From: Bacteroidaceae bacterium
GTDB taxonomy: Bacteria > Bacteroidota > Bacteroidia > Bacteroidales > Bacteroidaceae
NCBI GenBank assembly: GCA_017619335.1
Contig: JAFZSP010000063.1
Coordinates: 1 to 60,650 of the forward strand
Length of the DNA stretch: 60,650 nucleotides
Direction of reading: 5' to 3'
The translations under genes and the position numbers were made by a program. The notes below the pieces were generated by a model. It searched no databases. It had not been told where the DNA came from and was given only the letters and a program-made list of their open reading frames with translations. This document shows positions 6,118 through 14,017 of the stretch, one piece after another; position 1 is the first letter of the stretch, and the number at the start of each line of letters is the position of its first letter.

Positions 6118-7626
6118 ATGGAAGCAAAAAAGAAATACGCTCCATCTGGAGCAGCCATCGCCGAAATGATATGCTCGGCTATACTGGTGATTGCCTTGTT
6201 TCTGCCTTGGGTCAGAGTTGAGGCTATGGGCGAAAGCAAAGAGATTGCTTTGACAGAGCATGGCCCATTTGCATTCATCTATGGAGGTGTATTTGTGTTC
6301 AACATCATTTTGAAGTTCTTCAAGCGTAGCCGTTGGCTGTCGGCTATCACTGCTCTTGTTGCAATCCTTATACATACAGAGTTGGGAGCAGACCACCTCA
6401 ATTCAACCCCCAATTATTACCCTGTCCACTATGCACCGGCAATTGGTGAGCTGATTGTATTCATGGTAGGATTGGCGTTGATAGCCATCGTCTGTGTGTC
6501 TTGGATTGCTTCTCTGTTGAAATCAATCGCGAACTGTTACCAAAACAAGCAGCATTTAATGCTATTCTCTTCTTGCCTGGGACTATACTTCTTGCTTTTC
6601 GTTGTAGCCATGCTTATTGGTATCGTGATGGCAGGGAGTGCAGATGCTTTCGTGGAAGGAGAAGATACACCATTAAAGATTGTAGTTGGTGGATTTTTTG
6701 TTGTTGGCATAATTGTTTTCTTCTTGTGGGCGGTCATCGGAAGTATTATCTGGCTGTTCCGCAGCATTCACAGAAGAGGAAAGGGAGAACCAGTTTTTGA
6801 CGCTCCAGAGAACATCAGCCAAGCCTCTTCGTATGATTCAGGTGGAAGCGGACAGAACGAAAAACCTAATAATTGGAAGAAACTAATTATTGGGGGAATC
6901 TGTGCTGTTTTAGTTTTATTTGTCGGCGCCCGTATGTTGAATACCTGTAAAGGCATCCAACAGGCATCCAACGAATCTTCTTCTGTGCAAGTAGAAGAAG
7001 CTGATGCCGTTGAAGCAGAATATGAAACTCAAGTACAGAATGAACCTATAGCTGAAGCACCACAATACATTCCTTTCGAGGTAAATGGTAAGACTGGAAT
7101 AAAGGATGGTTCAGGCATAATAATCATTCCTGCTGAGTATGAAAATCTGTATGTCGATGAAGATGAAAACGGATCTATTTTGGCAACAGAGAGTGACACT
7201 GGCAATATGATGCGCTATTTCAAAAAGACGGGGCAAATGCTCAAACATATTGATTTCGCTAGTGGCACAGACGCTATTCTCTTCCATTTTGCCGACACAG
7301 ACACTCATGCGTTCTATACCAATGATGGCCAGATAATGGCAAGCGGGCTGAGTGGTGATATTTTCTGTCTACGGCAACTCGACCAATCGGGATATACCAT
7401 TAGGACATACTATGGCTTTCGCAACAAGGATAATAACGATGATTTCATGCCTGTCTATGATGAATTCGGCAAACGCGTGTGTACCTTTACTATCAATGGT
7501 TGGCAACTATTTGGAATCGACCATTTGACACGAAACGAAGACGAGCCTCGGGACTTCGAAAAAGAATTTACGTTCACTATTAAACTTGAGGATTTCATAG
7601 CGGCCCACAGGTCGGTCGTTCATTAG
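6118..7626 (+). CDS. Membrane protein with degenerate WG-type C-terminal domain
   Basis: A 502-residue protein I cannot name. The N-terminal 225 residues hold about five membrane segments (for example AEMICSAILVIALFLPW at 15-31 and a pair near 115-215). Another membrane segment (LIIGGICAVLVLFVGARML) lies near 255-275. After an acidic linker, the C-terminal 170 residues contain at least one WG-like unit (NGKTGIKDGSGIIIIPAEYENL) and related beta-rich sequence. Placement 14 nt after the WG lipoprotein gene and the shared repeat type suggest the two work together in the envelope. Function unknown. Confidence 0.75.
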   Translation: MEAKKKYAPSGAAIAEMICSAILVIALFLPWVRVEAMGESKEIALTEHGPFAFIYGGVFVFNIILKFFKRSRWLSAITALVAILIHTELGADHLNSTPNYYPVHYAPAIGELIVFMVGLALIAIVCVSWIASLLKSIANCYQNKQHLMLFSSCLGLYFLLFVVAMLIGIVMAGSADAFVEGEDTPLKIVVGGFFVVGIIVFFLWAVIGSIIWLFRSIHRRGKGEPVFDAPENISQASSYDSGGSGQNEKPNNWKKLIIGGICAVLVLFVGARMLNTCKGIQQASNESSSVQVEEADAVEAEYETQVQNEPIAEAPQYIPFEVNGKTGIKDGSGIIIIPAEYENLYVDEDENGSILATESDTGNMMRYFKKTGQMLKHIDFASGTDAILFHFADTDTHAFYTNDGQIMASGLSGDIFCLRQLDQSGYTIRTYYGFRNKDNNDDFMPVYDEFGKRVCTFTINGWQLFGIDHLTRNEDEPRDFEKEFTFTIKLEDFIAAHRSVVH

Positions 7627-7693
7627 TTTTTTGCACATAATAACTTTGTCTGCTGTTTATAGCGACCAGTTTTTATCCCTTCAAATCGAAAGT

Positions 7694-7725
7694 TGCCTAA
7701 TCTCGCTATTGGATTAGGCATCTTT
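7694..7725 (+). terminator. Terminator of the WG operon
   Basis: TGCCTAATC (7694-7702) pairs perfectly with GATTAGGCA (7712-7720), followed by TCTTTCG, about 70 nt past the stop of the membrane protein gene. Confidence 0.7.
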
Positions 7726-7769
7726 CGTATAGCCATCAGGAAGTTCTCTTTATTGACCTATATATTACC

Positions 7770-7905
7770 TTACAGCCCCTCGATTTCCTCTGCCGTCAGG
7801 CCTGTTTATAACCCTAATTGCGGTTTGTTCAATCTCTTTTCCCTTCCATCTTATCAATGAAGGTCTGATAAATGATGGGATAAGCCTGCCTGGCATCATA
7901 CCCAA
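7770..7905 (-). pseudogene. Remnant of an Rpn/PD-(D/E)XK transposase-family nuclease C-terminus
   Basis: On the minus strand the last codons read TGLTAEEIEGL then stop, which is the typical end of Rpn/YhgA-like recombination-promoting nucleases (..TGLS.EEIE.L). An in-frame stop lies directly upstream (LGL*TGL). Another frame further upstream reads GYDARQAYPIIYQTF and ends in a stop. It is a decayed fragment; the family call rests on the terminal motif only. Confidence 0.3.
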
Positions 7906-7946
7906 AACTAGGTCGTAGAAGCAGATACATATCGTTCTTTCTTGCT

Positions 7947-8069
7947 ATGGGCGGTCACATAACAATTGAAATCGACAAGGCGGCAAAACTTAAAGTCGTT
8001 TACGAGGACAGAGAGAAAATAAAGGTCGCCAAGCAAGAGTTGGAACAAAACGCTATAGACGATATTTGA
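7947..8069 (+). other. Short orphan reading frame, unrecognised fragment
   Basis: A 40-residue frame beginning MGGHITIEIDKAAKLK and rich in lysine and glutamate, ending just before the macrodomain remnant. I do not recognise it. It may be the tail of a lost gene or the start of a truncated one. Confidence 0.25.
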
Positions 8070-8136
8070 TAAGCAACGGGTGCAATTGTGCCGGTGCCAT
8101 GGGAAGAGGCATTGCGGCACAATTCAAGGAACGTAT
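8066..8136 (+). pseudogene. Macrodomain (Appr-1-p processing) gene fragment
   Basis: The translation ISNGCNCAGAMGRGIAAQFKE matches the ADP-ribose-binding segment of macrodomain proteins (pattern HGCN...MG.GIA..IK). It begins without a normal N-terminus and stops matching right after this segment, running into the hairpin at 8179-8212. It is a truncated remnant, possibly of a DarG-like or phage-type macrodomain gene. Confidence 0.5.
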
Positions 8137-8171
8137 TCTATCATTTTTTCTTCTTTTAGGGCTTTTTCTCT

Positions 8172-8212
8172 ACCAAAAGCGGGCGAGGATGCATGTTTTC
8201 ATCCTCGCCCGC
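8172..8212 (-). terminator. Strong terminator of the second MNT-HEPN pair
   Basis: A perfect 13-bp stem (8179-8191 with 8200-8212) around CATGTTTT; on the minus strand it is followed by TTTTGG. It lies about 45 nt beyond the MNT stop at 8255. Confidence 0.8.
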
Positions 8213-8254
8213 CTCGGCCTTGTTTCGTATATGATGCTATACCTTTATTATTTG

Positions 8255-8629
8255 TTATACCGCCACGCCAGTCCGCATCACCTCGCGATAGATGGGCGAG
8301 TCCTCGCCGCTCTCCAGGAGAATGGGCTCAATGTAGCTGCTGATGTTACGGGTGGCGCGCCCAAGAGATACGGCTGTGTCCCACCAACTGTCTCGATCAA
8401 CCTTGGGTAAAATGACAGCCACATCAATGTCGCTCCACTCGTTGGGGCAGTCCTTAGCGTATGAGCCAAACATCATTACCTTCATCGCAGGGTCGAAGCG
8501 TGGAGCAATGACTTCCTTGTAGCGACGTACCAACTCCAGGGCGAACTCCTTGGGAAGGATGCCCTGAATAGTGTCCGGGGTGAAGTCTATCGGGTTGATG
8601 ACTTTGCCTTTAGTTTTTCGAGTATCCAT
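8255..8629 (-). CDS. Second MNT-type nucleotidyltransferase
   Basis: A 124-residue nucleotidyltransferase with an intact GSX10DXD motif (FGSYAKDCPNEWSDIDVAVIL, about residues 54-74). It has a longer N-terminal helix region than the MNT at 3335 and little other similarity, so the two are not recent duplicates. It overlaps the upstream HEPN gene by 43 nt, which implies strict co-expression. Here HEPN precedes MNT, the reverse of the first pair. Antitoxin or modifier role inferred from the family. Confidence 0.85.
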   Translation of the reverse strand: MDTRKTKGKVINPIDFTPDTIQGILPKEFALELVRRYKEVIAPRFDPAMKVMMFGSYAKDCPNEWSDIDVAVILPKVDRDSWWDTAVSLGRATRNISSYIEPILLESGEDSPIYREVMRTGVAV

Positions 8630-9000
8630 GCGTGCATCTGTTTGGTTTGTTCTAATATTGCGGCAGTCGTATCGCGGTTGAGTGTTCGGGCCACATCATC
8701 CTTGTATTCCTGATAGCGAGCCTCGATGTTCAACCTCTTGATGCCTTCGAGGAAGTCTTTCTGTTCCTCACTCATCTTCGTGTAGAGGCCACAGCCCTTT
8801 GCTATACGCTCATGATCGTGGAGGTAAGGCGGGTCGTCATCGCGGCACACGCACCAATAGGATTTGAGCGTTTTCTCAATGACCTGATGGCACATGAATC
8901 CTGTGTAGAGCCAGTGGCCAAGCTTGTAGAGGTCTTCTGCCACTACCAGATCTTCAGCCACGATGGTCAGCCACTTATTTGCTCTGTCAATGTTTGGCAT
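8587..9000 (-). CDS. Second HEPN domain protein
   Basis: A 137-residue helical HEPN protein (PF05168-like): A.DL..A..L...G.WLY..FMCHQVIEKTLKSYW near the N-terminus, then YLHDHERIAKGCGL and LNIEARYQEYKDD, which are the family's conserved H..L and RY positions. Neighbour and likely partner of the MNT gene it overlaps. Cysteine content (five) is higher than usual for the family. Likely toxin or RNA-binding partner, by family only. Confidence 0.8.
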   Translation of the reverse strand: MPNIDRANKWLTIVAEDLVVAEDLYKLGHWLYTGFMCHQVIEKTLKSYWCVCRDDDPPYLHDHERIAKGCGLYTKMSEEQKDFLEGIKRLNIEARYQEYKDDVARTLNRDTTAAILEQTKQMHAWILEKLKAKSSTR

Positions 9001-9028
9001 AATTGCTCTTTTTTATTGTTTACGAGGG

Positions 9029-9036
9029 CAAAGATA
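9029..9036 (-). promoter_or_regulatory. Promoter -7 box of the second HEPN-MNT pair
   Basis: The minus strand reads TATCTTTG (TAnnTTTG), 28 nt upstream of the HEPN start at 9000. Confidence 0.55.
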
Positions 9037-9114
9037 CATATTATCTTCGTAACACAGTGCGATTATGGTGTTAAAAATGCATAAAGTGGGTGCGTAGATA
9101 TAAAATATGTTAAA

Positions 9115-9148
9115 CATTTGTATATTCAAATGTAAAATAGTAGTTTTG
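9115..9148 (+). promoter_or_regulatory. Promoter and palindrome upstream of the GH99/71-like gene
   Basis: TAGTTTTG (9141-9148) is the -7 box and TTTG (9117-9120) the -33 box, 20 nt apart. An inverted repeat, ACATTTG (9115-9121) with CAAATGT (9128-9134), covers the -33 box and could be an operator. Confidence 0.65.
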
Positions 9149-9179
9149 CAGCCGAAAAACGGATATTAATCATCAAGAG

Positions 9180-11060
9180 ATGAAGACTGTATTTATGACT
9201 TGCCTATTGGCAATGGTTGGTGTGCTGAACATTGCGGCACAGAACATGGATATTCTCCCCGATACGTGGGTGGCCACAGATGCTTTGGGACGTGTGATGA
9301 CAGATGCGAAGGTGGCACCGCTGCGCACAGACAAGCCACGCACCGTGGGTATCTTCTACGTCACTTGGCACGATGAGGGTAAATATGGATTGAAGGCTCC
9401 TTACGGCGGCGATGTAACTCGCACGCTGCTGGAAGCTCCCGAGGCACGCCTGGACAACAATCACCCCGCGTGGAAGGAGGGAAGTCTGCATTGGGGGGAG
9501 CCAGAGGCGGGCTATTTCCTGAGTCAGGACCGCTGGCTCATCCGGCGCGACCTTTCGATGCTGGCCGATGCTGGTGTGGATGTGCTCATTCTGGATGTCA
9601 CAAATGCAGTGCTCTATTGGGACGAGTGGGCGGTGCTGTTCGACGAGATGCAGAAGATGCGCGACCTCGGCAACACCGTGCCTCAGTTCTGCTTCTGGGC
9701 GTTCAACGGCAACGTTGTGGGTGTGGTCACTCAACTTTATGAACGTATCTATAAAGAGGAACGCGCGAAGGACTTCTGGTTCCAATGGGAGGGCAAGCCG
9801 CTGTTGCTCTACAACGCAGAACCCAATCACGATGCCAATGGCGGAGGATATGCCGCTGGAGCCTATCCGCAGGAGATATGCGACTTCTTCACCCTTCGCA
9901 ATATGTGGTGGGGTTACTACGAATGGGGAGGACATCGCTATGTGGGAACTGAGGATAACTGGAGTTTCGGGTATGAGATGAACGATGGTCGTGTGGCAGC
10001 TATGAATTCTGCCGACATCGTATCTCGTCATAACGGACGCTTGGAGCAGATGGCTGTGACACCAGCTCAGCATCCCGTCAGTATCACGGGCAAGAGCTGG
10101 CGCCGCCAAACCAAGGAGCCGCCACTGAACCAATACGACCTGCCCGACTCCGCTTACGTGCCTTGGTTAGGTCAAAAGGTAGCCCATCCCGAGGGCTACG
10201 GCATCTATTTCCAGGACCGTTGGGACGAGGCGCTCAGCGTAGATCCCGACTTCATCTATATCAACGACTGGAACGAATGGACAGCAGGCAAATACCGCTC
10301 AGGCTTCGCTCCTGGCAGCACCACCGAACCCGGCCCCACCACCTTCCTCGGACGCGAGAATCCGTTCTACTTCGTAGATCAGTACAACGCCGAGTTCAAC
10401 CGCACCATCCAGCCCATGAAGGGTGGCTACACCGACAACTACTACATGCAGATGGTGCAGAACATCCGTCGCTACAAGGGCGTGCGACCACAACCGGTGA
10501 CGCGAGGTTTCAAAACAGTGGCCCGCTATTTTGACACCCGAGGCGATGTCCTCCATCGTGACCACAACGGCTACGGCGGACTTCATTACACAGACACCAC
10601 TGGCCGCAATGACATCATCGAGGCGACTGTCAGTGTCACCCGCAAGGACCTCATCTTCACGGTTGTCACTGCCGAAAGCCTTACACCCAACACCGATACG
10701 AACTGGATGCTGCTCTATTTAGACACTGACAACGACACCTCCTCAGGTTGGGAAGGTTTCGATTTCCTTATCGGCGACGGGAAGCTCAAAGCCCACTCCC
10801 AGCCCCTCCCTGAGGAGGGGAGAAGCTGGCGAGTAGATGGCCAATCGTCAGTCGTTTGCCCTGTTAAGATGTCTGTGAATGGCAACAGCCTCACGGTCGC
10901 CGTTCCCCGCAAGGCGCTGGGTCTCACGGCCAATCACTTCACCCTCGACTTCAAGTGGGCAGACAACCCAACCGACCCGTTCGACATCATCTCCATCTCC
11001 ACCACGGGTGACACAGCCCCCAACCGTCGCTTCCGCTACCGTTTCCAGTGGAGTAAATAA
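9180..11060 (+). CDS. Secreted GH99/GH71-like glycoside hydrolase with CBM9-like domain
   Basis: A 626-residue secreted enzyme; signal peptide MKTVFMTCLLAMVGVLNIAAQ. The catalytic region (about 50-400) looks like the GH71/GH99 group: GIFYVTWHDEGKYG at the start, WLIRRDLSMLADAGVDVLILD in the middle and INDWNEWTAG near 365, where the W-N-E-W glutamate matches the GH99 catalytic position. The C-terminal part (about 465-626) resembles a CBM9/DOMON-like beta domain (LIFTVVTAESLTP..NWMLLYLDTDND). Substrate cannot be told: alpha-mannan or alpha-glucan are the family's choices. Alone in its transcription unit. A short GC-rich inverted repeat (10804-10821) lies in frame in the C-terminal domain. Confidence 0.75.
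   Translation: MKTVFMTCLLAMVGVLNIAAQNMDILPDTWVATDALGRVMTDAKVAPLRTDKPRTVGIFYVTWHDEGKYGLKAPYGGDVTRTLLEAPEARLDNNHPAWKEGSLHWGEPEAGYFLSQDRWLIRRDLSMLADAGVDVLILDVTNAVLYWDEWAVLFDEMQKMRDLGNTVPQFCFWAFNGNVVGVVTQLYERIYKEERAKDFWFQWEGKPLLLYNAEPNHDANGGGYAAGAYPQEICDFFTLRNMWWGYYEWGGHRYVGTEDNWSFGYEMNDGRVAAMNSADIVSRHNGRLEQMAVTPAQHPVSITGKSWRRQTKEPPLNQYDLPDSAYVPWLGQKVAHPEGYGIYFQDRWDEALSVDPDFIYINDWNEWTAGKYRSGFAPGSTTEPGPTTFLGRENPFYFVDQYNAEFNRTIQPMKGGYTDNYYMQMVQNIRRYKGVRPQPVTRGFKTVARYFDTRGDVLHRDHNGYGGLHYTDTTGRNDIIEATVSVTRKDLIFTVVTAESLTPNTDTNWMLLYLDTDNDTSSGWEGFDFLIGDGKLKAHSQPLPEEGRSWRVDGQSSVVCPVKMSVNGNSLTVAVPRKALGLTANHFTLDFKWADNPTDPFDIISISTTGDTAPNRRFRYRFQWSK
10804..10821. repeat. GC-rich inverted repeat inside the GH99/71-like gene
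   Basis: CCCCTCC (10804-10810) and GGAGGGG (10815-10821) around CTGA, encoding PLPEEG. Same style as the in-frame palindromes in the ATPase, GH8 and ABC-F genes. Confidence 0.6.
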
Positions 11061-11093
11061 GTCAGGCAGAGTCAAGTGATGATATAATCGATT

Positions 11094-12374
11094 TTAATAG
11101 GCGAAGAGGGGATAGTCCTTCATGATGCCGTTGACCTCTGTGCGGACAGCTGCGATAACAGCTTCGTTTTCAGGATCATTGAGCACGCGCTCGATGAGTT
11201 CTGCAATCTTCACCATGAGGTCTTCCTTGGCACCGCGCGTGGTGATGGCGGGTGTTCCCAGGCGGATGCCGGAGGTCTGGAAGGCACTGCGGCTGTCGAA
11301 GGGCACCATATTCTTGTTCACGGTGATGTCGGCTGCCACGAGGGCGTTCTCTGCCACCTTACCGGTGAGGTCGGGGTACTTGCTGCGCAGATCCACGAGC
11401 ATGGAGTGGTTGTCGGTGCCTCCGCTGACGATGTCGAAGCCACGCTTGATGAGTTCCTCTGCCAACTTGGCTGCGTTCTTCTTCACCTGCAGTGCCCACT
11501 CGCGGAACTCGGGCTGCAGTGCCTCGCCGAAGGCCACAGCCTTGGCAGCGATGACATGCTCCAGGGGTCCACCCTGAATACCAGGGAAGACGGCGCTGTT
11601 CAGCAGGGCGCTCATCATCTTCACGACACCCTTCGGGGTCTTCTTGCCCCAGGGGTTCTCGAAGTCCTTGCCCATCAGGATGATACCGCCACGTGGACCG
11701 CGCAGGGTCTTGTGGGTGGTGGAGGTGACGATGTGGGCATATTTCAGCGGGTTGTCCAGCAGGCCAGCTGCGATGAGTCCTGCGGGATGAGCCATATCCA
11801 CCATGAAGATGGCGCCCACCTTGTCAGCGATTTCACGCATGCGCTTGTAGTCCCATTCACGGCTGTAGGCCGAGCCGCCACCGATGATGAGCTTGGGCTG
11901 GTGCTCCAGGGCGAGCTTCTCCATCTCGTCATAATCCACGCGGCCTGTTTCCTTGTTGAGGTTGTAGCCCACGGGGCGATAGATGATGCCGCTGGTGTTG
12001 ACCAGTGAGCCGTGGGAGAGGTGACCTCCGTGATCCAAGTTCAGTCCCATGAAGGTGTCACCCGGGTTGAGGCAGGCGAGGAAGACAGCAGCGTTGGCTT
12101 GAGCGCCGGAGTGGGGCTGGACGTTGGCATATTCTGCTCCGAAGAGTTCGCAGACGCGGTCAATGGCCAACTGCTCCACCTTGTCAACTACCTGACAGCC
12201 ACCGTAGTAACGGTGACCGGGGTAGCCCTCGGCGTACTTGTTGGTAAGTGGAGAGCCCATGGCTTCCATCACCTGTGGGCTTACGAAGTTCTCTGATGCG
12301 ATGAGCTCAATGCCTCGCTCCTGGCGGGCACGTTCTTGCTGGATGAGCTCGAAGATTGTGGTGTCTCGTTTCAT
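11094..12374 (-). CDS. glyA: Serine hydroxymethyltransferase
   Basis: A 426-residue PLP enzyme converting serine and tetrahydrofolate to glycine and methylene-tetrahydrofolate in the cytosol. Family landmarks: [20 protein letters not shown] at the N-terminus, [15 protein letters not shown], and [15 protein letters not shown] holding the PLP lysine (HKT). Length is normal. The start at 12374 ([11 protein letters not shown]) is the family start; upstream in-frame sequence is only the tandem repeat. It follows pyrI on the same strand, with a 53-nt gap largely filled by 9-bp repeats, so pyrB-pyrI-glyA probably form one operon. Confidence 0.97.
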   Translation of the reverse strand: MKRDTTIFELIQQERARQERGIELIASENFVSPQVMEAMGSPLTNKYAEGYPGHRYYGGCQVVDKVEQLAIDRVCELFGAEYANVQPHSGAQANAAVFLACLNPGDTFMGLNLDHGGHLSHGSLVNTSGIIYRPVGYNLNKETGRVDYDEMEKLALEHQPKLIIGGGSAYSREWDYKRMREIADKVGAIFMVDMAHPAGLIAAGLLDNPLKYAHIVTSTTHKTLRGPRGGIILMGKDFENPWGKKTPKGVVKMMSALLNSAVFPGIQGGPLEHVIAAKAVAFGEALQPEFREWALQVKKNAAKLAEELIKRGFDIVSGGTDNHSMLVDLRSKYPDLTGKVAENALVAADITVNKNMVPFDSRSAFQTSGIRLGTPAITTRGAKEDLMVKIAELIERVLNDPENEAVIAAVRTEVNGIMKDYPLFAY

Positions 12375-12381
12375 TTTATAT

Positions 12382-12426
12382 TTAATGGGTTTAATGGGTT
12401 TAATGGGGTTGATGGGCGGTGTGGGT
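12382..12426. repeat. 9-bp tandem repeat between pyrI and glyA
   Basis: Five units of a 9-mer based on TTAATGGGT (12382-12390, 12391-12399, 12400-12408, 12409-12417, 12418-12426), the last two degenerate. They fill nearly the whole gap between the two genes. Confidence 0.85.
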
Positions 12427-12427
12427 C

Positions 12428-12883
12428 TTATGCAAGGGTGACTTCTTTGATGTCCTGCTCGTGGTTGCAGTAGTGACAGCGGACGATGCCGCGCTGCTTG
12501 TCGGTGACGTGGAAGAACGTCTGCATGGGTTCGTTGTTGGTGATGCACTTGGGGTTGCTGCAGTGGATGATGCCATGCAGTTCATCGGGCAGGCACACTT
12601 GACGTTTCTCCACCACTTCATAGTCTCGGATAACTGATAGTGAGACATTTGGCGCCACCACGGAGAGCTGGTTCAGCTCCTCGTCTGTGAAGAAGCGGTC
12701 AGCAATCTTGATGATGCTCTTGGTGCCCATCTTCTTTGATTTCAGGTTGAAACCGATGGTGACTTTGCTGGTCATCTGCTCCAGGTGTAGGAGGCTGATG
12801 ACCTGGAAGAGGCGGTCACAGGGGATGTGATCTATCACGGTGCCGTGGTCGAGGGCGGAGACGATGAGTTCTTGACGTTTCAT
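12428..12883 (-). CDS. pyrI: Aspartate carbamoyltransferase regulatory subunit
   Basis: A 151-residue regulatory chain of aspartate transcarbamoylase, which binds nucleotides and tunes the PyrB catalytic subunit. The N-terminal allosteric domain contains [19 protein letters not shown]; the C-terminal zinc domain has the four cysteines as C-(5)-C and C-(2)-C (CSNPKC and CHYC). It lies 14 nt after pyrB on the same strand. Confidence 0.97.
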   Translation of the reverse strand: MKRQELIVSALDHGTVIDHIPCDRLFQVISLLHLEQMTSKVTIGFNLKSKKMGTKSIIKIADRFFTDEELNQLSVVAPNVSLSVIRDYEVVEKRQVCLPDELHGIIHCSNPKCITNNEPMQTFFHVTDKQRGIVRCHYCNHEQDIKEVTLA

Positions 12884-12897
12884 ATTACGGGCACTGA

Positions 12898-13842
12898 TTA
12901 ATTGATGATGGTCTGGTCTTCCTTAATTTGTTCGAGGGTGATGCCGAGGGTGTCACAGATGATGGCCTGGCGGGCGAAGAGGCCGTTGCGAGCCTGCTGG
13001 AAGTAGTAGGCGTGGGGGTCGTCGTCAATGGCGTAGTCAATCTCGTTGACGCGTGGCAGGGGATGCAGGATGCGCATATTGTCACGGGCCTTGGAGAGCA
13101 TGTCCAACTTCAGGAGGTAGCGGTCCTTGACGCGCTCGTACTCCATGAGGTCGGTGAAGCGCTCGCGTTGCACGCGTGTCATATATAATATGTCTGCGCC
13201 GCTGATGACATCGGCATCAAAGTCCTGATGTTCCACATAGCGGATGTTGTGCTCGCGGCAGTATTGCTTATAGGTTTCCGGCATGGCCAGTTCATCGGGT
13301 GCGATGAAGTGGAAGGTCGGGTTGAAATGGCGCATGGCCTGAAGGAGTGAATGAACGGTTCGCCCGTACTTCAAGTCCCCGACGAGGTAGATGTTCAGGT
13401 TGTCCAGTGTGCCCTGGGTCTGAAAGATGGTGTACAGGTCCAGCATCGTCTGCGAGGGATGTTGGTTGGCCCCGTCACCTGCATTGATAATGGGTACGGG
13501 TGCAATCTCGCTGGCGTAGCGGGCGGCACCTTCGAGGTAGTGGCGCATAACGATGACGTCGGCATAGTTGGAGACCATCATGATGGTGTCTTTGAGTGTC
13601 TCGCCCTTGGTGCCGCTGGTGACCTTGGGATCGGCGAAACCGATGACGCGAGCGCCGAGACGGTTGGCGGCGGTCTCGAAACTCAAACGGGTGCGTGTGC
13701 TGGGTTCAAAGAAGAGGGTGGCCACGACACGTCCCTGCAATAGCAGACGGTTGGGGTGGCGCTCAAATTCCTGAGCCATTCGGATGAGATATTCCAATTT
13801 CTCCCGCGAATGATCTGCGATGGTGACGAAACTTCTGTTCAT
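12898..13842 (-). CDS. pyrB: Aspartate carbamoyltransferase catalytic subunit
   Basis: A 314-residue enzyme joining carbamoyl phosphate and aspartate, the first committed step of pyrimidine synthesis. Carbamoyl-phosphate loop [14 protein letters not shown] and [10 protein letters not shown] near the C-terminus are intact, as is [12 protein letters not shown] prefer the ATG at 13842 (MNRSFVTI), which matches the usual N-terminus; an in-frame ATG at 13854 would add four residues. First gene of a pyrB-pyrI-glyA unit with a promoter at 13872-13879. Confidence 0.96.
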   Translation of the reverse strand: MNRSFVTIADHSREKLEYLIRMAQEFERHPNRLLLQGRVVATLFFEPSTRTRLSFETAANRLGARVIGFADPKVTSGTKGETLKDTIMMVSNYADVIVMRHYLEGAARYASEIAPVPIINAGDGANQHPSQTMLDLYTIFQTQGTLDNLNIYLVGDLKYGRTVHSLLQAMRHFNPTFHFIAPDELAMPETYKQYCREHNIRYVEHQDFDADVISGADILYMTRVQRERFTDLMEYERVKDRYLLKLDMLSKARDNMRILHPLPRVNEIDYAIDDDPHAYYFQQARNGLFARQAIICDTLGITLEQIKEDQTIIN

Positions 13843-13871
13843 TTCTTCATGCATGTGATGGATTTTGCGGA

Positions 13872-13879
13872 CAAATGTA
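13872..13879 (-). promoter_or_regulatory. pyrB promoter -7 box
   Basis: The minus strand reads TACATTTG, 18 to 30 nt upstream of the two candidate pyrB starts, so the leader is short and no attenuator is present. Confidence 0.6.
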
Positions 13880-13985
13880 GTTCAAATCGGTGAAATATCC
13901 ACTATGAAATGGCAAGAAGTTTATAAAGTGAGGCCGAAAAGTGAACTTTTCTTGTTTTTCTTGCGCAGAATTGAAATATTAGCTG

Positions 13986-13993
13986 TAAATTTG
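13986..13993 (+). promoter_or_regulatory. PBP1A promoter -7 box
   Basis: TAAATTTG, 24 nt before the ATG at 14018; a TTG lies 22 nt upstream. It lies inside the longer open frame and so argues against the upstream start at 13865. Confidence 0.65.
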
Positions 13994-14017
13994 CAACCCA
14001 ATTTCATTCTGAAAACA

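Larger units (their letters stand above)
7627..8254. other. 628-base gap with gene remnants
   Basis: No intact gene. The gap holds the WG operon terminator, decayed pieces of at least two genes (7770-7905 minus; 7947-8136 plus) and the strong hairpin at 8179-8212. It looks like a deletion scar between the WG operon and the second MNT-HEPN pair. Confidence 0.6.

Noticed and set aside
8066..8410. Whole 114-codon plus-strand frame following the macrodomain remnant
   Set aside because: Only the first 24 codons resemble a macrodomain. The rest runs through a terminator hairpin and antisense to the MNT gene.
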